Shown here one piece after another: positions 43,068 through 55,000 of a DNA stretch of 64,000 bases (the first letter of the stretch is position 1; each line of letters opens with the position of its first letter). Position numbers and translations under genes: made by a program. This stretch comes from Neodontobutis hainanensis. Taxonomy: Eukaryota; Chordata; Actinopteri; Gobiiformes; Odontobutidae. The DNA lies in NCBI GenBank assembly GCA_024349245.1, contig JALDNG010000945.1, positions 1 through 64,000 of the forward strand, read 5' to 3'. The notes below the pieces were generated by a model. That model was not told the DNA's origin. It did no database searches and was given only the letters and a program-made list of their open reading frames with translations.

Positions 43068-46000
43068 AACCTGCCTCTTTTGATCTCTCTGTGGCCTCTG
43101 CCTCTTCTGGTCTCTCTGTGGCCTCTGCCTCCTCTGGACTCTCTGTCTCCTCTGGTCTTTCTGTGGCCTCTGCCTCCTCTAGTCTCTCTGCCTCTCCTGC
43201 TTCATCTCGTCTCTCTGTCTCCTCTGCCTCCTCTGGTCTCTCTGCCTCCTCTGCCTCCTCTGGTCTCTCTGTGGCCTCTGCCTCCTTTAGTCACTCTGTG
43301 GCCTCTGCCTAAACTGGTCTCTCTATGGCCTCTGCCTCCTCTGGTCTCTCTGTGGCTTCTGCCTCCTCTGGTCTCTTTGTCTCCTCTTACTCCTTTAGTC
43401 ACTCTGTGGCCTCTGCCTCCTCTGGTCTCTCTGCCTCCTCTGCCTCCTCTAGTCATTCTGTGGCCTCTGCCTCCTCTGGTCTCTTTGTGTCCTCTGCCTT
43501 CTCTGGTCTCTCTGCCTCCTTGGCCTATTCTGGTCTCTCCGTGGCCTCTGCCTCCTCTGCCCTCTATGCTCTCTGCCTCCACTAGTCTCTCTAATGCCTC
43601 TGCCTCCTCTGGTCTCTCTGTGGCCTCTGCCTTCTCTGGTCTCTTTGTCTCCTCTGCCTCCTCTAGTGACTCTGTGTCCTCTGCCTCCTCTGGTCAGTCT
43701 TTTGCCTCTGCCTTCTCTGGATCTCTCTGTGGCATCTGGTCTCTCTGCTCTAACTGCCTCCTCTAGTCTCTCTATCTCTCTGACTCATCTGCTCTCTCTG
43801 TGGCCTCTGCCTCCTCTGGTCTCTCTGTGGCCTCTGCCTTCTCTGGTCTCTCTGTTGCCGCTGCCTCCTCTGGTCTATCTGTGGCATCTGCCTTTTCTGT
43901 TCTCTCTGCCTCCTCTGCCTCCTCTGCTCTCTCTGTGACCTCTGCCTCTTCTGGTCTCTCTGTGGCCTCTGCCTCCTCTGGACTCTCTGCCTCCTCTTGT
44001 CTTTCTGTGGCCTGCCTCCTCTAGTGTCTCTCTGCCTCCCCTGCTTCCTCTCGTCTCTCTATCTCGTTTGCCTCCTCCGATCTCGCTGCCTCCTCTGCCT
44101 CCTCTGATCTCTCTGTGGCCTCTGCCTCCTCTGGTCTCTGTGGCTTCTGCCTTCTCTTGTCTCTCTGACTCCTCTGCCCCCTCTGGTCTCTCTGTCTCCA
44201 CTGGTCTCTCTATTGCCTGTGCCTGCTCTGGTTCTCTGTAACCTCTGCCTCCTCTGGTCTCTCTCTGCCTCCTCTGCCTCCTCTGAACTCTCTGTGCCTC
44301 TGCCTCCCTCTGGTCTCTCTGTGGCCTCTGCCTCCTCTGGACTTTCTGTCTCCTCTGGTCTTTCTGTGGCCTCTGCCTCCTCTGCTCTCTCTGCCTCCTC
44401 TGCCTCCTCTCGTCTCTCTGTGGCCTCTGCCTCCTCTGGTCTCTCTGTGGCCTCTGCCTCCTCTGGTCTCTCTGTGGCCTCTGCCTCCTCTGGTCTCTCT
44501 GTGGCCTCTGCCTCTTCTGGTCACTCTTTGGCCTCTGCCTCCTCTTGTCTCTCTATTCCTCTGCCTCCTCAGGTCTCTCTGTGGCCTCTGTCTCCTCTGG
44601 ACTCTCTGCCTTCTCTGCATCCTCTAGTCTCTCTGCCTCCTCTGGTCTCTCTGTCTTTCTGCCTCTTCTGAACTCTCTGGTGGCCTCTGCCTCCTCTGGT
44701 CTCTCTGCCTCCTCTGCCTCCTCTGGTCTCTCTGTGGCCTCTGCCTCCTCTATTGTCTGTCTGCCTCCTATGCCCCCTCTGGTCTCTCTCTCCTCCACTG
44801 GTCTCTCTATTGCCTCTGCCTCCTCTGGACTGTCTGCACCTCTGATCTTTCTGTGGCCTCTGCCTCCTCTGGTCTCTCTGCCTCCTCTGCTTCCTCTCGT
44901 CTCTCTGTGGCCTCTGCCTCCTCTGGTCTCTTTGTATCCCCTGCCTCCTCTGGTCTCTCTGTCTCCTCTGCCTCCTCTCGTCTCTCTGTGGCCTCTGCCT
45001 CTTCTGGTCACTCTTTGGCCTCTGCCTCCTCTTGTCTCTCTATTCCTCTGCCTCCTCAGGTCTCTCTGTGGCCTCTGTCTCCTCTGGACTCTCTGCCTTC
45101 TCTGCATCCTCTAGTCTCTCTGCCTCCTCTGGTCTCTCTGTCTTTCTGCCTCTTCTGAACTCTTGGTGGCCTCTGTCTCCTCTGGTCTCTCTGCCTCCTC
45201 TGCCTCCTCTGGTCTCTCTCTGTGGCCTCTGCCTTCTATTGTCTGTCTGCCTCCTATGCCCCCTCTGGTCTCTCTCCCTCCACTGGTCTCAATATTGCCT
45301 CTGCCTCCTCTGGACTGTCTGCCACCTCTGATCTTTCTGTGGCCTCTGCCTCCTCTGGTCTCTCTGCCTCCTCTGCTTCCTCTCGTCTCTCTGTGGCCTC
45401 TGCCTCCTCTGGTCTCTTTGTATCCTCTGCCTCCTCTAGTCACTCTGTGGCCTCTGCCTGCTCTGGTCTCTTTGTGTCCTCTGCCTTCTCTGGTCTCTCT
45501 GCCTCCCCTGGTCTCTCTGCTGCCGCTGGCTCCTCTGGTCTCTCTGTGGCATCTGCCTTTTCTGGTCTCTCTGCCTCCTGTCGTCCTCTAATCACTCTGC
45601 ATCCTTTTGTCTCTCTGTCTTTCTTCCTTCTCTGAACTCTCGGTGGCCTCTGCCTCCTGTGGCCTCTCTGCCCCGTTGCCTCCTCTGGTCTCTCTGTCTC
45701 CTCTGCCTCCACTGGTCTCTCTGCCTTCTCTGCCTCCTCTGCTCTCTCTACCTCCACTGGTCTCTCTGTAACCTATGCAATCCTCTGGTCTCTCTGTGGC
45801 CTATGTCTCTTTTGGATTCTCTGTGGCCTCTGCCTCCTCTGCTCTCTCTGTCTCCTCTGCCTCCTCTCATCTCTCTGTGGCCTCTGCCTCTTCTGGTCTC
45901 TCTGTGGCCTCGGTCTCCTCTGCTCTCTCTGCCTCCTCTGCATCCTCTCATCTCTCTGCCTCCTCTTGGCTCTCTGTCTTTCTGCCTCCTCTGAACTCTC

Positions 46001-49000
46001 GGTGGCCTCTGAACTCTCGGTGGCCTCTGCCTCTGCCTCTCACTGTGGCTTCTGCCTCCTCTGGTCTCTGCCTCCTGTGCCTCCTCTGGTCTCTCTGTGG
46101 CCTCTGCCTCCTCTAGTCTCTCTGTGGCCGCTGCCTTCTCTTGTCTGTCTGCCTCCTATGCCCCCTCTGGTCTCTATGCCTCCACTGGCCTCTCTATTGC
46201 CTCTGTTTCCGCTCGTCCCTCTGTGGCCTCTGCCTCCTCTGGTCTCTCTGTCTCCTCTGCCTCCTCTGAACTCTCTGTGGCCTCTGTCTCCTCTGGCCTC
46301 TCTATGGCCTCTGCATCCTCTGGACTCTCTGCCTCTTCTGGTCTTTCTGTGGCCTCTGCCTCCTCTGGTCTCTCTGCCTCTTCTGCTTCCTCTCGTCTCT
46401 CTGTGGCCTCTGCCTCCTCTGGTCTCTCTGTGGCGCTGCCTTCTCTTGTCTGTCTTCCTCCTATGCCCCTCTGGTCTCTCTGCCTGCACTGGTCTCTCTA
46501 TTGCCTCTGCCTCCTCTGATCTCTCTGTGGCCTCTGCCTCCTCGGGTCTCTTTGTCTCCTCTGCCTCCTCTAGTCACTCTGTGGCCTCTGCCTCCTCTGG
46601 TCTCTCTGCCTCCTCTGCCTCCTCTGCTCTAACTGCCTCCTCTGGTCTCTCTGTCTCTCTGCCTCCTCTGGTCTCTTTGTGTCATCTGCCTTCTCTGGTC
46701 TCTCTGCCTCCCCTGGTCTCTCTGCTGCCGCTGGCTCCTCTGGTCTCTCTGTGGCATCTGCCTTTTCTGGTCTCTCTGCCTCCTGTCGTCCTCTAATCAC
46801 TCTGCCTCCTTTGGTCTCTCTGTCTTTCTTCCTTCTCTGAACTCTCGGTGGCCTCTGCCTCCTGTGGCCTCTCTGCCCGTTGCCTCCTCTGGTCTCTCTG
46901 TCTCCTCTGCCTCCACTGGTCTCTCTGCCTTCTCTGCCTCCTCTGCTCTCTCTACCTCCACTGGTCTCTCTGTGACCTCTGCAATCCTCTCATCTCTCTG
47001 TGGCCTCTGCCTCTTCTGGTCTCTCTGTGGCCTCGGTCTCCTCTGCTCTCTCTGCCTCCTCTGCATCCTCTCGTCTCTCTGCCTCCTCTTGCCTCTCTGT
47101 CTTTCTGCCTCCTCTGAACACTCGGTGGCCTCTGCCCCCTCTGGTCTCACTGTGGGCTCTGCCTCCTCTGGTCTCTCTGCCTCCTCTGCCTCCTCTGGTC
47201 TCTCTGTGGCCGCTGCCTTCTCTTGTCTGTCTGCCTTCTATGCCCTCTCTGGTCTCTCTGCCTCCACTGGTCTCTCTCTTGCCTCTGCTTCGCTCGTCTC
47301 TCTGTGGCCTCTGCCTCCTCTGGTCTCTCTGTCTCCTCTGCCTCCTCTGAACTCTCTGTGGCCTCTGCCTCCTCTGGTCTCTTTGTGGCCTCTGCCTCCT
47401 CTGGCCTCTCTATGGCCTCTGCATCCTCTGGACTCTCTGCCTCTTCTGGTCTTTCTGTGGCCTCTTCCTCCTCTAATCTCTCTGCCTCTTCTGCTTACTC
47501 TCGTCTCTCTGTGGCCTCTGCCTTCTCTCGTCTCTCTGTGGCCTCTGCCTCCTCTGGTCTCTCTGTCTCCTCTGTCTCCTCTGGTCTCTCTGCCTCCACT
47601 GGTCTCTCTATTGCCTCTGCCTCCTCTGGTCTCTTTGTTGCCTCTGCCTCCTTGGGTCTCTTTGTCTCCTCTGCCTCCTCTAGTCACTCTGTAGCCTCTG
47701 CCTCCTCTGGTCTCTCTGCCTCCTCTGCCTCCTCTGCTCTAACTGCCTCCTCTGCTCTCTCTGTCTCTCTGCCTCCTCTGGTCTCTCTGTGGCCTCAGCC
47801 TTCTCTGGTCTCTCTGTCTCTCTGCCTCCTCTGGTCTCTCTAAAGCATCTGCCTTTTCTGGTCTCTCTGCCTCCTCTGCCTCTCCTGGTCTCTCTGTGGC
47901 CTCTGTCTCCTCTAGACTCTCCTTGCCTCCCCTGGTCTTTCTGTGGCCTCTGCCTCCTCTGGTCTCTCTGCCTCCTCTGTTTCCTTTCGTCTCTCTGGGG
48001 CCTCTGCCTCCTCTGGTCTCTCTGTCTCCTCTGCCTCCTCTGGTCTCTCTGTCTGCCTCCTCTGGTCTGTCTGTGTCCTCTGCCTCCTCTGGTCTCTCTG
48101 TGGCCTCTGCCTCCTCTGGTCTCTCTGTCTCCTCTGCCTCCTCTGGTCTCTCTGCCTCCTCTGGTCTCTCTGTGGCCTCTGCCTCCTCTGGTCTGTCTGT
48201 GTCCTCTGCCTCCTCTGCCTCCTCTGGTCTCTCTGTGGCCTCTGCCTCCTCTGGTCTCTCTGTGGCCTCTGCCTTCTCTGGTCTCTCTTTGGCCTCTGCC
48301 TCCTCTTGTCTCTCTCTGAGGCATCTGCCTCCTCTGGTCTCTCTGAAGCATCTGCCTTTTCTGGTCTCTCTGTCTCCTTTGCCTTCTCTGGTCTCTCTTT
48401 CTCCTCTAACTCCTCTGGTCTCTCTGCCTCCTCTACCTTCTCTGGTCTTTCTATGGCCTCTGCCTCCTCTGCTCTCTCTGTAACCTCTGCCTTCTCTTGT
48501 CTCTCTGCCTCCTCTGTCCCCTCTGGTCTCTCTGCCTCCTCTGCTCTCTCTGACTCTGCCTCCTCTGGTCTCTTTGTCTCCTCTGCCTCCTCTAGTCACT
48601 CTGTGGCCTCTGCCTCCTCTGGTCTCTCTGCCTCCTCTGCTCTAACTGCCTCCTCTGGTCTCTCTCTCTCTGCCTCCTCTGGTCTCTCTATGGCCTCGGC
48701 CTCCTCTGGTCTCTCTATGGCCTCTGCCTCCTCTGGTCTCTCTGTCTCCTCTGCCTCCACTGGTCTCTCTGCCTTCTCTGCCTCCTATGCTCTCTCTGCC
48801 TCCTCTGGTCTGTCTGTGTCCTCTGCCTCCTCTGGTCTCTATCTGTGGCCTCTGCCTCCTGTGGCCTCTCTGCCCCGTTGCCTCCTCTGGTCTCTCTGTC
48901 TCCTCTGCCTCCAATGGTCTCTCTGCCTTCTCTGCCTCCTCTGCACTCTCTACCTCCACTGGTCTCTCTGTGACCTCTGCAATCCTCTGGTCTCTCTGTA

Positions 49001-52000
49001 GCCTATGCCTCCTCTGGATTCTCTGTGGCCTCTGCCTCCTCTGGTCTCTCTGTGTCCTCTGCCTCCTCGGGTCTCTTTGTCTCCTCTGTCTCCTCTAGTC
49101 ACTCTGTGGCCTCTGCCTCCTCTGCTCTCTCTCCCTCCTCTGCCTCCTCTGCTCTAACTGCCTCCTCTGGTCTCTCTGTCTCTCTGCCTCCTCTGGTCTC
49201 TCTGTGGCCTCAGCCTCCTCTGGTGTCTCTGTGGCCTCTGCCTTCTCTGGTCTCTCTCTGGCCGCTGCCTCCTCTGGTCTCTCTGAGGCATCTGCCTTTT
49301 CTGGTCTCTCTGCCTCCTCTGCCTCCCCTGGTCTCTCTGTGGCCTCTGCCTCCTCTAGACTCTCCTTGCCTCCCCTGGTCTTTCTGTGGCCTCTGCCTCC
49401 TCTGGTCTCTCTGCCTCCTCTGCTTCCTCTCGTCTCTCTGTGGCCTCTGCCTCCTCTGGTCTCTCTGTCTCCGCCTCCTCTGGTCTCTCTGTGGCCTCTG
49501 CCTCCTCTGGTCTGTCTGTGTCCTCTACTTCCTCTTGTCTCTATGTGGCCTCTGCCTTTTCTGGTCTCTCTGTCTCCTCTGCCTCCTCTGGTCTCTCTGC
49601 CTCCTCTGCCTGCTCTGCCTCCTCTGATCTCTCTGTGGCCTCTGCCTCCTCTGGTATCTCTGTCTCCTCTGCCTCGTCTGCTCTCTCTGTGGCCTCTGGC
49701 TCCTCTGCTCTCTCTGTCTCCTCTATCTCCTCTGGTCTCTCTCTTGCCTCTGCCTCCTCTGGTCTCTCTGTGGCCTCTGCCTCCTCTGGTCTCTCTTTGG
49801 CCTCTGCCTCCTCTGGTCTCTCTGTCTCCTCTGCCTCCTCTGAACTCTCTGTCTCCTCTGCCTCCTCTGGTCTCTCTGTGGCCTCTGCCTCTTCTGGTCT
49901 CTCTTTGGCCTCTGCCTCCTCTTGTCTCTCTATTCCTCTGCCTCCTCAGGTCTCTCTGTGGCCTCTGTCTCCTCTGGACTCTCTGCATTCTCTGCATCCT
50001 CTAGTCTCTCTGCCTCCTCTGGTCTCTCTGTCTTTCTGCCTCTTCTGAACTCTCTGGTGGCCTCTGCCTCCTCTGGTCTCTCTGCCTCCTCTGCCTCCTC
50101 TGGTCTCTCTGTGGCCTCTGCCTCCTCTGGTCTCTCTCTGGCCTCTGCCTTCTATTGTCTGTCTGCCTCCTATGCCCCCTCTGGTCTCTCTCCCTCCACT
50201 GGTCTCAATATTGCCTCTGCCTCCTCTGGACTGTCTGCCTCCTCTGATCTTTCTGTGGCCTCTGCCTCCTCTGGTCTCTCTGCCTCCTCTGCCTCCTCTC
50301 GTCTCTCTGTGGCCTCTGCCTCCTCTGGTCTCTTTGTATCCTCTGCCTCCTCTAGTCACTCTGTGGCCTCTGCCTGCTCTGGTCTCTTTGTGTCCTCTGC
50401 CTTCTCTGGTCTCTCTGCCTCCCCTGGTCTCTCTGCTGCGCTGGCTCCTCTGGTCTCTCTGTGGCATCTGCCTTTCTGGTCTCTCTGCCTCCTATGGTCC
50501 TCTAATCCTCTGCATCCTTTTGTCTCTCTGTCTTTCTTCCTTCTCTGAACTCTCGGTGGCCTCTGCCTCCTGTGGCCTCTCTGCCCGTTGACTCCTCTCT
50601 CTCTGTCTCCTCTGCCTCCACTGGTCTCTCTGCCTCTCTGCCTCCTCTGCTCTCTCTACCTCCACTGGTCTCTCTGTGACCTATGCTCCTCTGGTCTCTC
50701 TGTGGCCTATGTCTCTTTTTGGATTCTCTGTGGCCTCTGCCTCCTCTGCTCTCTCTGTCTCCTCTGCCTCCTCTCTCTCTGTGGCCTCTGCCTCTTCTGG
50801 TCTCTCTGTGGCCTCGGTCTCCTCTGCTCTCTCTGCCTCCTCTGCATCCTCTCATCTCTCTGCCTCCTCTTGCCTCTCTCCTTCTTTCTGCCTCCTCTGA
50901 ACTCTCGGTGGCCTCTGAACTCTCGGTGGCCTCTGCCTCTGCCTCTCACTGTGGGTTCTGCCTCCTCTGGTCTCTCTGCCTCCTCTGCCTCCTCTGGTCT
51001 CTCTGTGGCCTCTGCCTCCTCTAGTCTCTCTGTGGCCGCTGCCTTCTCTTGTCTGTCTGCCTCCTATGCCCCCTCTGGTCTCTATGCCTCCACTGGCCTC
51101 TCTATTGCCTCTGTTTCCGCTCGTCCCTCTGTGGCCTCTGCCTCCTCTGGTCTCTCTGTCTCCTCTGCCTCCTCTGAACTCTCTGTGGCCTCTGTCTCCT
51201 CTGGCCTCTCTATGGCCTCTGCATCCTCTGGACTCTCTGCCTATTCTGGTCTTTCTGTGGCCTCTGCCTCCTCTGGTCTCTATGTCTCCTCTGCCTCCTC
51301 TGAACTCTCTGTCTCCTCTGCCTCCTCTCGTCTCTCTGTGGCCTCTGCCTCTTCTGGTCACTCTTTGGCCTCTGCCTCCTCTTGTCTCTCTATTCCTCTG
51401 CCTCCTCAGGTCTCTCCGTGGCCTCTGTCTCCTCTGGACTCTCTGCCTTCTCTGCATCCTCTAGTCTCTCTGCCTCCTCTGGTCTCTCTGTCTTTCTGCC
51501 TCTTCTGAACTCTTGGTGGCCTCTGCCTCCTCTGGTCTCTCTGCCTCCTCTGCCTCCTCTGGTCTCTCTGTGGCCTCTGCCTCCTCTGGTCTCTCTCTGG
51601 CCTCTGCCTTCTATTGTCTGTCTGCCTCCTATGCCCCCTCTGGTCTCTCTCCCTCCACTGGTCTCAATATTGCCTCTGCCTCCTCTGGACTGTCTGCCTC
51701 CTCTGATCTTTCTGTGGCCTCTGCCTCCTCTGGTCTCTCTGCCTCCTCTGCTTCCTCTCGTCTCTCTGTGGCCTCTGCCTCCTCTGGTCTCTTTGTATCC
51801 TCTGCCTCCTCTAGTCACTCTGTGGCCTCTGCCTGCTCTGGTCTCTTTGTGTCCTCTGCCTTCTCTGGTCTCTCTGCCTCCCCTGGTGTCTCTGCTGCCG
51901 CTGGCTCCTCTGGTCTCTCTGTGGCATGTGCCTTTTCTGGTCTCTCTGCCTCCTATGCGTCCTCTAATCACTCTGCATCCTTTTGTCTCACTGTCTTTCT

Positions 52001-55000
52001 TCCTTCTCTGAACTCTCGGTGGCCTCTGCCTCCTGTGGCCTCTCTGCCCCGTTGACTCCTCTGGTCTCTCTGTCTCCTCTGCCTCCACTGGTCTCTCTGC
52101 CTTCTCTGCCTCCTCTGCTCTCTCTCTACCTCCACTGGTCTCTCTGTGACCTCTGCAATCCTCTGGTCTCTCTGTGGCCTATGTCTCTTTTGGATCTCTC
52201 TGTGGCCTCTGCCTCCTCTGCTCTCTCTGTCTCCTCTGCCTCCTCTCATCTCTCTGTGGCCTCTGCCTCTCTGGTCTCTCTGTGGCCTCTGCCTCCTCTG
52301 CTCTCTCTGCCTCCTCTGCATCCTCTCATCTCTCTGCCTCCTCTTGCCTCTCCTTCTTTCTGCCTCCTCTGAACTCTCGGTGGCCTCTGAACTCTCGGTG
52401 GCCTCTGCCTCTGCCTCTCACTGTGGGTTCTGCCTCCTCTGGTCTCTCTGCCTCCTCTGCCTCCTCTGGTCTCTCTGTGGCCTCTGCCTCCTCTAGTCTC
52501 TCTGTGGCCGCTGCCTTCTCTTGTCTGTCTGCCTCCTATGCCCCTCTGGTCTCTATGCCTCCACTGGCCTCTCTATTGCCTCTGTTTCCGCTCGTCCCTC
52601 TGTGGCCTCTGCCTCCTCTGGTCTCTCTGTCTCCTCTGCCTCCTCTGAACTCTCTGTGGCCTCTGTCTCCTCTGGCCTCTCTATGGCCTCTGCATCCTCT
52701 GGACTCTCTGCCTCTTCTGGTCTTTCTGTGGTCTCTGCCTCCTCTGGTCTCTCTGCCTCTTCTGCTTCCTCTCGTCTCTCTGTGGCCTCTGCCTCCTCTG
52801 GTCTCTCTGTGGCGCTGCCTTCTCTTGTCTGTCTTCCTCCTATGCCCCCTCTGGTCTCTCTGCCTGCACTGGTCTCTCTATTGCCTCTGCCTCCTCTGGT
52901 CTCTCTGTGGCCTCTGCCTCCTGGTCTCTTTGTCTCCTCTGCCTCCTCTAGTCACTCTGTGGCCTCTGCCTCCTCTGGTCTCTCTGCCTCCTCTGCCTCC
53001 TCTGCTCTCTGCCTCCTCTGGTCTCTCTGTCTCTCTGCCTCCTCTGGTCTCTTTGTGTCATCTGCCTTCTCTGGTCTCTCTGCCTCCCCTGGTCTCTCTG
53101 CTGCCGCTGGCTCCTCTGGTCTCTCTGTGGCATCTGCCTTTTCTGGTCTCTCTGCTGCCTCCTATGCGTCCTCTAATCACTCTGCCTCCTTTGGTCTCTC
53201 TGTCTCTTCTTCCTTCTCTGAACTCTCGGTGGCCTCTGCCTCCTGTGGCCTCTCTGCCCGTTGCCTCCTCTGGTCTCTCTGTCTCCTCTGCCTCCACTGG
53301 TCTCTCTGCCTTCTCTGCCTCCTCTGCTCTCTCTACCTCCACTGGTCTCTCTGTGACCTCTGCCTCCTCTCTGTCTCTCTCTGTGGCCTCTGCCTCTTCT
53401 GGTCTCTCTGTGGCCTCGGTCTCCTCTGCTCTCTCTGCCTCCTCTGCATCCTCTCGTCTCTCTGCCTCCTCTGCCTCTCTGTCTTTCTGCCTCCTCTGAA
53501 CACTCTGGCCTCTGCCTCCTCTGGTCTCACTGTGGCTCTGCCTCCTCTGGTCTCTCTGTCCTCTGCCTCCTCTGGTCTCTCTGTGGCCGCTGCCTTCTCT
53601 TGTCTGTCTGCCTTCTATGCCCTCTCTGGTCTCTCTGCCTCCACTGGTCTCTCTCTTGCCTCTGCTTCCTGTCTCTGTGGCCTCTGCCTCCTCTGGTCTC
53701 TCTGTCTCCTCTGCCTCCTCTGAACTCTCTGTGGCCTCTGCCTCCTCTGGTCTCTTTGTGGCCTCTGCCTCCTCTGGCCTCTCTATGGCCTCTGCATCCT
53801 CTGGACTCTCTGCCTCTTCTGGTCTTTCTGTGGCCTCTTCCTCCTCTAATCTCTCTGCCTCTTCTGCTTCTCGTCTCTCTGTGGCCTCTACCTTCTCTCG
53901 TCTCTCTGTGGCCTCTGCCTCCTCTGGTCTCTCTGTCTCCTCTGTCTCCTCTGGTCTCTCTGCCTCCACTGGTCTCTCTGTGCCTCTGCCTCCTCTGGTC
54001 TCTTTGTTGCCTCTGCCTCCTTGGGTCTCTTTGTCTCCTCTGCCTCCTCTAGTCACTCTGTGGCCTCTGCCTCCTCTGGTCTCTCTGCCTCCTCTGCCTC
54101 CTCTGCTCTCTGCCTCCTCTGGTCTCTCTGTCTCTCTGCCTCCTCTGGTCTCTCTGTGGCCTCTGCCTTCTCTGGTCTCTCTCTGGGGCCTCTGCCTCCT
54201 CTGGTCTCTCTGCATCTGCCTTTTCTGGTCTCTCTGCCTCCTCTGCCTCTCCTGGTCTCTCTGTGGCCTCTATCTCCTCTAGACTCTCCTTGCCTCCCCT
54301 GGTCTTTCTGTGGCCTCTGCCTCCTCTGGTCTCTCTGCCTCCTCTGTTTCCTTTCGTCTCTCTGGGGCCTCTGCCTCCTCTGGTCTCTCTGTCTCCTCTG
54401 CCTTCTCTTGTCTCTCTGCCTCCTCTATCCCCTCTGGTCTCTCTGCCTCCACTGCTCTCTCTATTGACTCTGCCTCCTCTGGTCTCTTTGTCTCCTCTGC
54501 CTCCTCTAGTCACTCTGTGGCCTCTGCCTCCTCTGGTCTCTCTGCCTCATCTGCCTCCTCTGCTCTCTGCCTCCTCTGGTCTCTCTCTCTGCCTCCTCTG
54601 GTCTCTCTGTGGCCTCTGCCTCCTCTGGTCTCTCTATGGCCTCTGCCTCCTCTGGTCTCTCTGTCTCCTCTGCCTCCACTGGTCTCTCTGCCTTCCTCTG
54701 CCCTCCTATGCTCTCTCTGCCTCCTCTGGTCTGTCTGTGTCCTCTGCCTCCTCTGGTCTCTATCTGTGGCCTCTGCCTCCTGTGGCCTCTCTGCCCGTTG
54801 CCTCCTCTGGTCTATCTGTCTCCTCTGCCTCCAATGGTCTCTCTGCCTTCTCTGCCTCCTCTGCACTCTCTACCTCCACTGGTCTCTCTGTGACCTCTGC
54901 AATCCTCTGGTCTCTCTGTAGCCTATGCCTACCCTGGATTCTCTGTGGCCTCTGCCTCCTCTAGTTTCTCTGTGTCCTCTGCCTCCTCGGGTCTCTTTGT